DNA of 64,000 nt from Prochlorococcus marinus XMU1402. GTDB lineage: Bacteria > Cyanobacteriota > Cyanobacteriia > PCC-6307 > Cyanobiaceae. Within the stretch, counting starts at the first letter, position 1; every line of letters begins with the position of its first letter. Below, piece by piece: positions 42,679 to 52,135 of the stretch. The notes under the pieces are model-generated. The model did no database searches. It was given only the letters and a program-made list of their open reading frames with translations, and was not told the origin of the DNA. The stretch lies in NCBI RefSeq assembly GCF_017696205.1, contig NZ_JAAORD010000002.1, forward strand, positions 124,001-188,000, written 5' to 3'. The translations under genes and the position numbers were made by a program.

Positions 42679-43847
42679 TCATGAATATATTTATAAACCA
42701 TTTCTTTTTTTGTAAATTTACTTCTAGAAAAGTCTGATAGTTTTTTCCTTTTTAAAAAATATTTTTGATTATTTTCTATCTTATCTAAAAATAATTTATA
42801 TTGATCACTTAGATTTGCTTTTAATGATTCCTTATCTCCAATCTCAAAAAGAATTCCATTATCTGCAACTATTTTTTTAGTATCACCAACATTTGATGCA
42901 ATTATAGATAATCCTGTATAACTTGCCTCTAAAATAACATTAGGAAAACCTTCACCGAAACTACTAGTGGAGATATATAGATCAAGTCCATTTAAAATTT
43001 TATTTATATCAGACCGAAAGCCACATAAAATTGTACTTTTTTCAAGATCATATTTCCTTAATAAACTTATTAATTCTTTATTTTGTAAATCCATGCCCCT
43101 TCCACACAATACTAATCTAGTATTTCTTTTGTTCTTCAATACACAACTAAAACATTCCAATAAGATTTGATGAGATTTTTGAGGAGAATATCTAGCAATT
43201 GATCCTACAATAAATATCTTTTCGCTAAGATTAAATTCTGATCTAAACTCATTCCTATCTTCCTTAGAGAATTTAAAGATATCGTTGCCACCATTAAAAA
43301 TATATTTACTTTTCAAACTTGAATAACCATTTGATTCGTGAATTTGCTTACCTGTTTTTGAATTATATATTATTAAATCTGGAATTATATTTGAAAAAAC
43401 AGAATTAATTTTTGAAATTAACCTTGTACTAAATTTTGTTTCTTTTGAGAAGAAACCATGTCTTATGCACCAAATTACTTTTGATTTATATATTAATGAA
43501 ATTATTAAACTTAAAAACTGTGAATGGTACATCCAATACTGGATTATATCTGGTTTATATTTTCTTAATGTTTTTAATAATATCTTTAAAGAGTAAATTA
43601 TAGAAAAAGGATTTGGTCTTAATTTTAAACTTATAATTTTAATTCTTCCATTTATATTGTTGCGCAGTTTACTTATTTCAAAAATATTCTTATTATCTTT
43701 GATAGAAATAATTATATGCTTATAAAAGATTGATTCTTCCACAAGAAGTTTTAATTGGCTCTCAGCACCGCCAGGAATAAAATTTGGAATAACATGCAAT
43801 ATTATTTTATTTTTAATAAGAGTATTTTTTAATCTTTTATTATTCAC
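42654..43847 (-). CDS. Glycosyltransferase family 4
   Basis: 397 residues, GT-B fold. The acceptor-domain opening is VIPNFIPGGAESQLKLLVEE (19-38). The donor domain has FIVGSIARYSPQKSHQILLE near 211-230 and SSFGEGFPNVILEASYTGL near 295-313, the conserved EX7E region. It sits in the leftward operon between a methyltransferase and the Wzy-like gene. Linkage and sugar unknown. Confidence 0.9.
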   Translation of the reverse strand: MNNKRLKNTLIKNKIILHVIPNFIPGGAESQLKLLVEESIFYKHIIISIKDNKNIFEISKLRNNINGRIKIISLKLRPNPFSIIYSLKILLKTLRKYKPDIIQYWMYHSQFLSLIISLIYKSKVIWCIRHGFFSKETKFSTRLISKINSVFSNIIPDLIIYNSKTGKQIHESNGYSSLKSKYIFNGGNDIFKFSKEDRNEFRSEFNLSEKIFIVGSIARYSPQKSHQILLECFSCVLKNKRNTRLVLCGRGMDLQNKELISLLRKYDLEKSTILCGFRSDINKILNGLDLYISTSSFGEGFPNVILEASYTGLSIIASNVGDTKKIVADNGILFEIGDKESLKANLSDQYKLFLDKIENNQKYFLKRKKLSDFSRSKFTKKEMVYKYIHEWNKLLCI

Positions 43848-43856
43848 TAATTTATC

Positions 43857-44681
43857 TTATTTTTTTATTACAAGGCCGATATATTTTTTATCTTTTTTTA
43901 TTACTGTAAATTTTGCTTCCTTTTTTTTTATAAATCTACAAAATGAAAGATTATCCTCAATATCATCTGATATCAATATACCGCCCTTTCTAAGACCCTT
44001 CCAAAGAAGTTCATAACCATATTCTTTTCCCCTAATACTTTTATCAGAATCATAATGTGCTAAATCAAATTTTTCTAAATTTTTTTTAATAGATACTCTA
44101 ATTCCTGGTTTATCAGGAAGACTAATTAAAGTCCATTTTTGTTTTAAATAATCTGGTATTACTTTTCCTACATATCCAATACTTTTTGAGGATGGATATG
44201 GCATGTCTATGCTTACCAATCCTTTTGCCTGATTTTTTTTAGAAAGTGCAAGTAAGATTGCTAGACTTGACCATCCATAACCAACTCCTGTTTCAATTAC
44301 AAACTTAGTATCAGTTATTAAAGTTAAAATATATAGAAGCTTGATATAAGCTTTTCCTGCTAATTTTTGAGAGTCAACGGAAGGGTCTATATTTATTAGT
44401 GAAGATTTAATTAATTTATCTCCATTATCAATAAGCTCTTTATTTATATCTAGTTTTAGGATATCTTGATTACAGTTTATTCCAATTTTTTTAAAGCCAT
44501 TTAATAAAGAATTTGAATTTTTCTTTGCCCAATCTAATCCTTGCTTGGATTCATCTTTTTTAATATAAATATACTTTCTTTTTAATAACTCTAATGAATG
44601 TTCCCAGAAAAGAGGTCTTAATAAATACCATAAAATAATTTTAAATTTATAAAACATATTATTTACTAGATTATTTTGCAA
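43857..44681 (-). CDS. Class I methyltransferase (Methyltransf_24-like)
   Basis: 274 residues. Motif I is FVIETGVGYGWSSLAILLAL (about 137-156), followed by GLVSIDMPYP and a late AHYDSDKS with the acidic pair. GGILISDDIEDN near 233-244 is typical of glycan methyltransferases with a metal site. Two starts are possible, nine codons apart. It lies between GT4 genes, so it may cap or methylate a repeat-unit sugar. Acceptor unknown. Confidence 0.72.
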   Translation of the reverse strand: MQNNLVNNMFYKFKIILWYLLRPLFWEHSLELLKRKYIYIKKDESKQGLDWAKKNSNSLLNGFKKIGINCNQDILKLDINKELIDNGDKLIKSSLINIDPSVDSQKLAGKAYIKLLYILTLITDTKFVIETGVGYGWSSLAILLALSKKNQAKGLVSIDMPYPSSKSIGYVGKVIPDYLKQKWTLISLPDKPGIRVSIKKNLEKFDLAHYDSDKSIRGKEYGYELLWKGLRKGGILISDDIEDNLSFCRFIKKKEAKFTVIKKDKKYIGLVIKK

Positions 44682-44701
44682 ATACTATCATTTTAAATAA
44701 T

Positions 44702-45835
44702 TCAAATTTCAAAAGCTTCTAAGTATTGGTCAGCAATTTTATCTATATTAAATCTATTTAATCTACCAATTGTAGGGTTGAAGTATTGCTGATCTAAATC
44801 TTTATCTTTATCCTTAAGTTCTTCCAGCATAGTATTAGCTAATTCGTTAATATCATTTACTTTAGTAAGTCTACCCCATTTCCCATCCTCTAAGATCTCA
44901 CGAGGACCTGCGTCGCAATCGGTTGATACAATCTTGCAATTACAAGCCAAAGCTTGGATGAGAACATTTGGTAGACCTTCCCATAAAGAAGATAGAACAA
45001 ATAAATCACAAGCTTTCATGAAAGGAAATGGATTAGCCACGAATCCGGGCATAATAATTGACTTTTTGTCTATTTCTAAATTTCTATAGAGTTTCTCCAA
45101 ATTAGATCTTTCTGGACCTTCCCCCAAAATGATTAGCTTACAATTAATTATTCTATTAACTTTTTTGAAAGCATTTATTAGTAAGCTAAAGTTTTTTTGA
45201 ATAGTTAGGCTACCAACAGCTAGTATAATTTTTTGATTATCAGATTTAATACTATTAATAATTCCAGAATTTAGAATATCTTTTGATTTTAATTTATTTA
45301 TTTTTTCAAAATCACAGGGATTTAAGATACACTTTACTTTTTTACTTTTTAATTTATAAGTATTAATTATTGATTCCCTTACTCCTTTTGAAACTGTGAC
45401 GATACATTTTGCTTCAGGATACAAATATTTAATAAGCAAGTCCAATATAATTCTTTTTATTCCAACTTTATTATTTGTATTAAGGTGGCTTACATTCCTT
45501 TCCGAGACTACAACCTTTGTATTATTTTTAATAATCTTTCTCGCTAAAAGAAGGACACAATTTGCATGAGATAAAGCTGAAATAATTCCATAAGGACTAG
45601 ATTTTTTAATATATCTGCATAAGTCAAATAAACTTAGGATAGTTGATTTACAATTAAGATTAATTATATTAATAGAAGGATCTATTTCATCTAAGTATAT
45701 TTTTCCACCTTTAGCTAGAACTATATCAATTAAATAATTTCGTTTAGAAAGATTATTTGCAATATCAATTATTACTCTTTCAGCTCCTCCAAAAGTTAGT
45801 TTAGGAATGAAAAAAGCTATTCTTTGAGAATTCAT
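44702..45835 (-). CDS. Glycosyltransferase family 4
   Basis: 377 residues, GT-B fold. The opening is FFIPKLTFGGAERVIIDIAN (8-27). The donor half has ILAVGSLTIQKNFSLLINAF near 203-222 and SLWEGLPNVLIQALACNCKI near 281-300. STDCDAGPREILEDGKWG is the segment seen in GT4 N-acetylgalactosaminyl/glucosyl transferases of the WbpY/PglH type. Two bases upstream lies the asparagine synthase gene. Specificity not determinable. Confidence 0.9.
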   Translation of the reverse strand: MNSQRIAFFIPKLTFGGAERVIIDIANNLSKRNYLIDIVLAKGGKIYLDEIDPSINIINLNCKSTILSLFDLCRYIKKSSPYGIISALSHANCVLLLARKIIKNNTKVVVSERNVSHLNTNNKVGIKRIILDLLIKYLYPEAKCIVTVSKGVRESIINTYKLKSKKVKCILNPCDFEKINKLKSKDILNSGIINSIKSDNQKIILAVGSLTIQKNFSLLINAFKKVNRIINCKLIILGEGPERSNLEKLYRNLEIDKKSIIMPGFVANPFPFMKACDLFVLSSLWEGLPNVLIQALACNCKIVSTDCDAGPREILEDGKWGRLTKVNDINELANTMLEELKDKDKDLDQQYFNPTIGRLNRFNIDKIADQYLEAFEI

Positions 45836-45837
45836 AT

Positions 45838-47739
45838 CTATCCATTTAATTTCTCATTAGATAGCCATGATTGAAACATTAAAATTACCCAAATTTTATT
45901 TGACCAATCACGTTTACCCTCTAAATGTTCAGACCACAAACTACTTACTTTCTTATAATCTAGAATATCATATTTTTTTAAATTAGACTTATTTAATAAT
46001 TCCATTGCCCAATCTTTTAATTGACCTTTTAACCAATCTTTCATTGGGATGCTAAAACCTTTCTTTTCATCATTTATAAGTTCTTTTGGAATATAGTTAT
46101 TTAAAACCTCTTTTAGCAAATTTTTTGGGTTATTTTTTTCATGAATTAAGCTTCTTGGAAGACTCCAACTAAATTCAATTAAGTGGTGATCTATTAAAGG
46201 TATTCTTGTTTCCAAGGATGATCTCATCGCCATCCTATCAACTTTAGTTAATATGTCATCTGGTAAGTAATTAATGGTATCTGAATACATTGCTGCATCA
46301 ATAATATTTTTATTTTTAATAAAATTATCTTCGTTCCTATTAATACCATATTCTCTACTTAATTCAGGATTTATAATTGAATTACCACAGAAAATATTCA
46401 TATATTCATCATAAAAATTTAAAGCCGATTCTGATTTTATTAGTTTTTTTAACTTATTTGTATAGCTAAAGCTATCTTGATTATTGATTTTATTTTTGAC
46501 TGAGTTAATTACATCTATTAAATAAATTGAGTACTTTGGAATTTTATTTATATATTTATAAAGATTTTTAATCCGATAATACCTAGAATAACCTGAGAAT
46601 AATTCATCTCCTCCATCACCAGATAAAGCAACAGTTACATATTTTTTGGCAAATTTACTAATTAAATAAGTTGGAAATTGTGAAGAGTCCCCAAAAGGTC
46701 CATCAAACATTGTTGAAATTTTTGGAATCAATTCTTGAATATCTTTTTCAGAAACTATAAGTTCATGATGATTTGTTCCTAAATAATTTGCTAACCTTTT
46801 AGCCTTACCAGATTCATCATAATTATGATCCTCAAAACCTAATGTAAATGTATTTATTTTATTTTTAGAAATACTTTGCATAATTGAAACTACACATGAG
46901 GAGTCTATACCTCCAGATAAGAATGCACCCAAGGGTACATCTGCAACCATTTGTCTATTTATAATTTTCTTAAGATGGATTTCAAGCTCCTTTTTGGCTT
47001 CTTTTTTTGTCCCTTCGAATGTATTAAAATTATTATTTATAATTTTAGAAAGAGACCAATATATTTTTTTTTCATGGATGAATAAGCAATCATAACTGAG
47101 CTTAACAAAAGATCCAGGTTTAACCTTTTTAATATTTTTATAAATTGTATTCTCTCCGCTTATAAAGCCATAGTCAAAATATTCAGAGATATTTTCGTAA
47201 TTTATTTCATTCATTATTAATGGATGTTTTTTTAATACTCTTATTTCAGAACCAAAAATAAATAAATTTTTATTTATATAATAATAAAGTGGTTTTTCTC
47301 CTATACGATCTCTTACTAAATACAAGTATTTTTCTTTCTTATCCCATAAGCAAAAAGCGAACATTCCATCTAATTTTGTAATTGCCTTCTCCACACCCCA
47401 AAATTGAATAGCCGCCAAAATTGTTTCTGTATCAGTATCAGAATTCCATTTATATTTATATCCATACTTATCAAGATTCTTTCTTATTGTTTTATGATTA
47501 TAAATTTCACCATTGAAACATATTACATATCTATTGTTATATGAATGCATAGGTTGAATACCTTTATTACTTGTATCTATGATTGCTAACCTTGAATGAC
47601 AAAGAGCTAGTCCAATTGTCTTCTCAATCCAATAACCTTGATAATCCGGCCCCCTATCCATGAGTGGCTGAAGCAACAATTTAGCTATATTTTCATCTGA
47701 ACCATTTTTGGGGGACCAATAACCTCCAATTCCACACAT
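45838..47739 (-). CDS. asnB: Glutamine-hydrolysing asparagine synthase family amidotransferase
   Basis: 633 residues: an N-terminal glutaminase domain with nucleophile Cys2 (MCGIGGYWSP) and a C-terminal synthetase domain with the ATP loop FLSGGIDSSC near 264-273 and SGDGGDELFSGYSRY. In surface-glycan clusters such enzymes (WbpS, RfbK-like) amidate uronic acids rather than make asparagine. With UDP-sugar dehydrogenases at the right end of the island, amidation of a uronic acid is plausible. True asparagine synthesis cannot be excluded. Confidence 0.88.
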   Translation of the reverse strand: MCGIGGYWSPKNGSDENIAKLLLQPLMDRGPDYQGYWIEKTIGLALCHSRLAIIDTSNKGIQPMHSYNNRYVICFNGEIYNHKTIRKNLDKYGYKYKWNSDTDTETILAAIQFWGVEKAITKLDGMFAFCLWDKKEKYLYLVRDRIGEKPLYYYINKNLFIFGSEIRVLKKHPLIMNEINYENISEYFDYGFISGENTIYKNIKKVKPGSFVKLSYDCLFIHEKKIYWSLSKIINNNFNTFEGTKKEAKKELEIHLKKIINRQMVADVPLGAFLSGGIDSSCVVSIMQSISKNKINTFTLGFEDHNYDESGKAKRLANYLGTNHHELIVSEKDIQELIPKISTMFDGPFGDSSQFPTYLISKFAKKYVTVALSGDGGDELFSGYSRYYRIKNLYKYINKIPKYSIYLIDVINSVKNKINNQDSFSYTNKLKKLIKSESALNFYDEYMNIFCGNSIINPELSREYGINRNEDNFIKNKNIIDAAMYSDTINYLPDDILTKVDRMAMRSSLETRIPLIDHHLIEFSWSLPRSLIHEKNNPKNLLKEVLNNYIPKELINDEKKGFSIPMKDWLKGQLKDWAMELLNKSNLKKYDILDYKKVSSLWSEHLEGKRDWSNKIWVILMFQSWLSNEKLNG

Positions 47740-47805
47740 CTAATCTTTCATTCTTTTACTAATTTAAGCTATTTTAGAGTAATTGACCTTTATTTAATAC
47801 TTATA

Positions 47806-49059
47806 TTAGTAATTATATTGTTTGAAATTTATATATTTTGGTATATATTTTCTAAGAAATATATTTTTTGCACGGCTAAAGTTATATCTAATTTTACTAT
47901 AGAAAAAATTATTATTTGTAGTTAATCCTTTATCTTCAAAATTATTATTGCATTCAGACATAGTAAAGATATATACGCAATTTTTATGTTTTTTTGCTAA
48001 TTCATTTTTCTCAATATTTGTTTTTTTAGAATAATCTTTGATGAATTTTAATAAGTCTAATTTGGGATGATTTAACTCTTTTGAGTTATATGATGATTTT
48101 GCTAGATCAGAGAAATAACCATAACAATAGCTGCCTGAGAAGGATTCAATTGCAGTGATTGATATAAGTCCAACAGAACTAGCTTCAATTATAGCAGTAC
48201 CGCCTCCAAAGAATAAATCATAATTTTTAAAAGTTCTAGATAGATTTACATACTCAATATTGCCGCAGAGTTTTACTCTTTCTTCTAATTTTAAGTCTAT
48301 AATTTTTTTCCTAATTGATACATATAATGGACCATATCCATAAATATCATAATAGGCATCTATTCCATCTTTTACTAAATTTTTTACTGTATCTATCATT
48401 GCAAATATATATTTTTTATAATTAACAAGTCTTGTTACTGAACAGATTTTTATTTTTTTACTTATTAAATTTTTAATTTTTATATCAGAGGAATTATATT
48501 TATCTATTACTCCTATTCTAAAGGTTTGAGCACCTTTAAATTCAATGCCAGTTTCTTTTTCATAGAAATCATTCATTCCTTCGCTATATAGATATAAATT
48601 ATTTTTAGAAATATGTTTAAGAACAAGATTTCTATGAACCTTTTCAAAGTAAGGCAGCTCTTTATAATTTCCCCACGTAAATTCTCTAGATGAATAAAAA
48701 CCTACAGTTAATTTAACTCTTTGATGAAGTATTTTAATAATATCTATACCTATAACTGCAGTCTCTCCATTAGAGGTATGAATATGATTTATTTCAGAAA
48801 AAAAATACTTGATTTTATTTATATTCAAATTTGAATAATTAAAAATTTTTGAAAAATTGTTTTTACTAATATCCTTTTTGTAAAAAACATTAGAAACATC
48901 TTCAAGGTTTTGAACTAAATCCAAATCGCATTTTTTTCTATCTGAAAAGATTAGAAAATATGTTTTGAAATTATTCTTTTTTCTGTATCTTGCAAGTCTC
49001 AAATAAAAAGTTTCGATTCCACCAAAACGAAAACCTCTATGTATTATTAACAGAGCCAT
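47806..49059 (-). CDS. Glycosyltransferase family 4-like
   Basis: 417 residues. The opening is IIHRGFRFGGIETFYLRLAR (5-24), as in GT4 enzymes. The middle has ICSVTRLVNYKKYIFAMIDT near 206-225. The donor region FFGGGTAIIEASSVGLIS near 280-297 keeps only one of the usual Glu pair, so it is divergent. The C-terminal tail is basic and aromatic. It follows the WecE-type gene by eight bases. Possibly it transfers the 4-aminosugar made by WecE; inference from order only. Confidence 0.72.
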   Translation of the reverse strand: MALLIIHRGFRFGGIETFYLRLARYRKKNNFKTYFLIFSDRKKCDLDLVQNLEDVSNVFYKKDISKNNFSKIFNYSNLNINKIKYFFSEINHIHTSNGETAVIGIDIIKILHQRVKLTVGFYSSREFTWGNYKELPYFEKVHRNLVLKHISKNNLYLYSEGMNDFYEKETGIEFKGAQTFRIGVIDKYNSSDIKIKNLISKKIKICSVTRLVNYKKYIFAMIDTVKNLVKDGIDAYYDIYGYGPLYVSIRKKIIDLKLEERVKLCGNIEYVNLSRTFKNYDLFFGGGTAIIEASSVGLISITAIESFSGSYCYGYFSDLAKSSYNSKELNHPKLDLLKFIKDYSKKTNIEKNELAKKHKNCVYIFTMSECNNNFEDKGLTTNNNFFYSKIRYNFSRAKNIFLRKYIPKYINFKQYNY

Positions 49060-49067
49060 TTATTCCA

Positions 49068-50204
49068 CTAGAAAAAATCCTTTATTTTTTGAATTATTTT
49101 ACAAATCTGATTATCTTTAAGAGAATAAAATAACGGAAGCCTAATTAATCTATTACTCTCCATGGTCGTGTTTTGGTCTTCACCTGAAAATGTACCAAAT
49201 CTTTTACCAGCTTCAGAATTATGTAATGGTAGATAATGAAATACAACTTCAATATCTTGATTACTAAGGTATTCGATTAGTTTATTTCTCTGATTAATAT
49301 CTTTTAACTTTATAAAAAATAGATGAGCATTATGATTAATATGATCACCTGTTTTAGCTAAATTAATCAAATTCTTATTAGCTAATTCTTTTAACCCAGA
49401 ATAATATTTATTCCATATAGATTTTCTTTTCTCATAAATTGCTTCTGATTTTTCTAATTGAGCAAATAAATAAGCACACTGTATGTCAGATGGTAAATAA
49501 CTACTTCCAATATCTATCCATGAATATTTAGATATTTCTTTTCTAGTAAAGGCAGTTCTATTTGTTCCTTTTTCACGTATTATTTCTGCCCTCTTTGCAA
49601 AGGTTTCATTATTTATAGTGATTAATCCCCCCTCGCCAGCGCTGGTAAAATTTTTAGTTTGATGAAAGCTAAAGCATGCAAAATCTCCAAAGGTTCCAAT
49701 CATTTTATTCTTATATGTACTCATTAATGCCTGTGCTGCATCCTCTATAAGAAAAAGATTATATTGATTTGAAATAGATTTTATTTTATCCATTTCGCAT
49801 GGCACACCTCCATAATGAACAACTACAATTGCCCTTGTTTTATGAGTAATAGCAGCTTCTATTTTATTTTCATCGATATTCATATCGCTTGCTTTTATAT
49901 CTACAAAAACAATTTTTGCGCCTCTTAAAACAAAAGCATTTGCTGTACTTACAAATGTGTAACTTGGCATAATTATCTCATCACCTTTTTCAATACCCAT
50001 TAGGATCCCTGTCATTTCTAATGCTGCTGTACAGGATGGAGTCATTAATGGATTTTTAAAACCTTTTTCTAGAAACCATTTTTGACATTTCTTTGAAAAA
50101 AGATTATCACCACATAATTTATTAGACAACAATGCTTCTTTTATATAAGCTATTTCGTTTCCAACTTGTGTTGACTTATTGAAAGGAATACTAATTTCTT
50201 TCAT
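49068..50204 (-). CDS. wecE: dTDP-4-amino-4,6-dideoxygalactose transaminase (WecE/RffA)
   Basis: 378 residues. The PLP segment SFHQTKNFTSAGEGG (about 184-198) and the opening IPFNKSTQVGNEIAYI match WecE/RffA closely. LIEDAAQALMSTYKNK holds the cofactor aspartate. It converts the RmlB product to dTDP-Fuc4N (or Fuc4NAc precursor) with glutamate. rmlA and rmlB lie upstream in the same operon, and no rmlC/rmlD are present, so the 4-keto sugar is probably directed here rather than to rhamnose. It overlaps the RraA-like gene by four bases (50201-50204). Confidence 0.92.
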   Translation of the reverse strand: MKEISIPFNKSTQVGNEIAYIKEALLSNKLCGDNLFSKKCQKWFLEKGFKNPLMTPSCTAALEMTGILMGIEKGDEIIMPSYTFVSTANAFVLRGAKIVFVDIKASDMNIDENKIEAAITHKTRAIVVVHYGGVPCEMDKIKSISNQYNLFLIEDAAQALMSTYKNKMIGTFGDFACFSFHQTKNFTSAGEGGLITINNETFAKRAEIIREKGTNRTAFTRKEISKYSWIDIGSSYLPSDIQCAYLFAQLEKSEAIYEKRKSIWNKYYSGLKELANKNLINLAKTGDHINHNAHLFFIKLKDINQRNKLIEYLSNQDIEVVFHYLPLHNSEAGKRFGTFSGEDQNTTMESNRLIRLPLFYSLKDNQICKIIQKIKDFF

Positions 50205-50842
50205 AAATTTTTTTCTCTAATGCAAACAGTTTGGAATGTGGATAATTTCTTTCTGTCTATACACTCTAGCCATCTATCTTCTTTCTCTTCAATTGCTATT
50301 AAATCATTAAGAAATGAGTGATTATGTTTATTTTTTGGAATGATAACGACACCAGTATCATCACAAACTGCTATTGAACCATGAAAAAATTCCTTCCTTT
50401 CTTTGATCTTTTCTTTAATAGCTGTGGTTACCTCCTCTTTATTATTATTGAAACCAATAGGGCTCCTCCCAATACACCATATTGGCCAATTCTCTTTTAA
50501 TAATTTAGGTGCATCTCTAACTTTTCCATTTGTGATTATAGAAGCAACCTGTTTATAAATAATTAGATACTTAGAGATTAAATCACCAAAAGAGGCTTTC
50601 TCAATTTTATTGTCTATAATATCTATAAATACAACTGAATTTTCTGGAGCATTCTCAGCACCCAAATGAATGTCCCAATTGGTTTCGTTTGCACCCCAAA
50701 TATAGAATACTTCACCAGTCTTATGATGATTTGTATTTAAAGGCATAATATCTTTTAATACACCTTTCTTTTGGAGAGCATCAGCCACTTGAGTGCTTGA
50801 GACTCTGTTACTACGTATAAATTTTAAAATTTCTTCTTTCAT
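50201..50842 (-). CDS. RraA/HMG-aldolase family protein
   Basis: 213 residues of the RraA-like fold. GKVRDAPKLLKENWPIWCIG near 106-125 carries the Arg-Asp pair used for metal and substrate in the aldolase members. CDDTGVVIIPK near 164-174 is the second conserved block. STQVADALQKKG opens the family domain. Members are ribonuclease E regulators, 4-hydroxy-4-methyl-2-oxoglutarate aldolases or oxaloacetate decarboxylases. A copy translationally coupled to wecE is unusual and suggests a sugar-acid retro-aldol or keto-acid function. Function here unknown. Confidence 0.8.
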   Translation of the reverse strand: MKEEILKFIRSNRVSSTQVADALQKKGVLKDIMPLNTNHHKTGEVFYIWGANETNWDIHLGAENAPENSVVFIDIIDNKIEKASFGDLISKYLIIYKQVASIITNGKVRDAPKLLKENWPIWCIGRSPIGFNNNKEEVTTAIKEKIKERKEFFHGSIAVCDDTGVVIIPKNKHNHSFLNDLIAIEEKEDRWLECIDRKKLSTFQTVCIREKNL

Positions 50843-50943
50843 TTTAAAACTAAATTGATCTGATTCTTAATTTAATATCACTCATTATAAATTTTGGCTA
50901 ATAGTAATAAGCTTTTTTATATAAGTGATGAGATTTTTTGTAT

Positions 50944-52038
50944 TCAATTAATAATGTCAAAGGCTTGGTTTGTACTTCTTGGTTTCCATTTATCAATTTC
51001 TTTTAATGTTTTTAATTCCATAAACTCTCTTTCTTCATCTATAAATTTTTCATCTTTAATTAAATTTATTAATTCTTTCAATCTTTTCATTTTTAAAATT
51101 TGTGATTCTATTCTAGGACCATATACTGCAGAGCATATGAAATTTTTTGATATGAGCCACCCGATTGCGTACTCCTCCAAAGAGAAATTTATTGTATCTA
51201 GCTTATTTGTTAACTTGTTAAGGATATTTTTACCCTCATCAGTTGGTTCTATAACTGTGGTACTTTCATCAAATAATCTTGACTTCATATCCTTTTCACC
51301 TTTTACATAACTTGAAGTTATTATACCTTGACTTAAAGGACTGAAAGCTATAGTTGTAATTCCCCACTTTTCATAGCAAGATCTACATTTTCTTAAATAA
51401 TCTAGATTCATAAGGGAAATATTATATTGTAATGGGCCAATTGGAATTTCTCTTTCTATTAGAAGACTTATAATTTTATTTAATTCTTTTTCAGGATAAG
51501 AGCTAATACCTGCATATAAAAAATAACCTTTATCATGTAAATATTTTAATGAATCTGCTACAACCTCTAAGGAACAATCGCTAGCGTATCTATGTGTATA
51601 AAATATATCAACATAATCTAATTTTAGTCTTTTCAAGCTTCCTTCAATTTGGCTTCTCAAATGCTTAAGACTACTTCCAGAACCATTTGGGCCTGGGAGC
51701 ATTTCGTAACCAGCTTTACTTGATATTATTAATTCATCTCTCATATAAGATAATCTTTTTAACAGTCTTCCAAACTCTTCTTCAGCTGAACCGGGAGGAC
51801 GCCCATAACCATTTGCACAATCAATATGGTTCAACCCTGATTCAATAGATTTATAAAAAACTTTTTCTGATTCGTTTCTTGCAATTTGACCTCCAAATAA
51901 TCTCCATATACCTATAGATAATATTGATGTATAGCAAGAAGTGTTTGAAATTTCTTTATATACACCTTTTTCATATCTATTTAAATTTAGGTCTTTTTTA
52001 GAATGATAATATTTCTCCGGAGTTTCATTAAAATGCAT
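50944..52038 (-). CDS. Aldo/keto reductase
   Basis: 364 residues, TIM-barrel NADPH reductase. Catalytic Asp-Tyr is in HIDCANGYGRPPGSAEEEFG (about 92-111), Lys in LIISSKAGY, and His in YTHRYASDCS. ITTIAFSPLSQGI is the later signature of the AKR12-like/YghZ group. The barrel is preceded by about 45 extra residues. Placed between rmlB and the RraA-like gene, it may reduce a keto group in a dTDP-sugar or related precursor. An ORF of 138 codons on the other strand within it is a shadow. Confidence 0.88.
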   Translation of the reverse strand: MHFNETPEKYYHSKKDLNLNRYEKGVYKEISNTSCYTSILSIGIWRLFGGQIARNESEKVFYKSIESGLNHIDCANGYGRPPGSAEEEFGRLLKRLSYMRDELIISSKAGYEMLPGPNGSGSSLKHLRSQIEGSLKRLKLDYVDIFYTHRYASDCSLEVVADSLKYLHDKGYFLYAGISSYPEKELNKIISLLIEREIPIGPLQYNISLMNLDYLRKCRSCYEKWGITTIAFSPLSQGIITSSYVKGEKDMKSRLFDESTTVIEPTDEGKNILNKLTNKLDTINFSLEEYAIGWLISKNFICSAVYGPRIESQILKMKRLKELINLIKDEKFIDEEREFMELKTLKEIDKWKPRSTNQAFDIIN

Positions 52039-52135
52039 AAAACCTCTATTTATAATACTTTGCTCAAATAACTATAAGAATAATAAGTATTTATTCGAAA
52101 AATAAACTATTTATTTCTAAATATGATAATTTTTT

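Noticed and set aside
50894-51310. 138-codon ORF on the + strand
   Set aside because: Antisense shadow of the aldo/keto reductase; hydrophobic, repetitive Phe/Ser/Ile composition typical of an AT-rich reverse frame.
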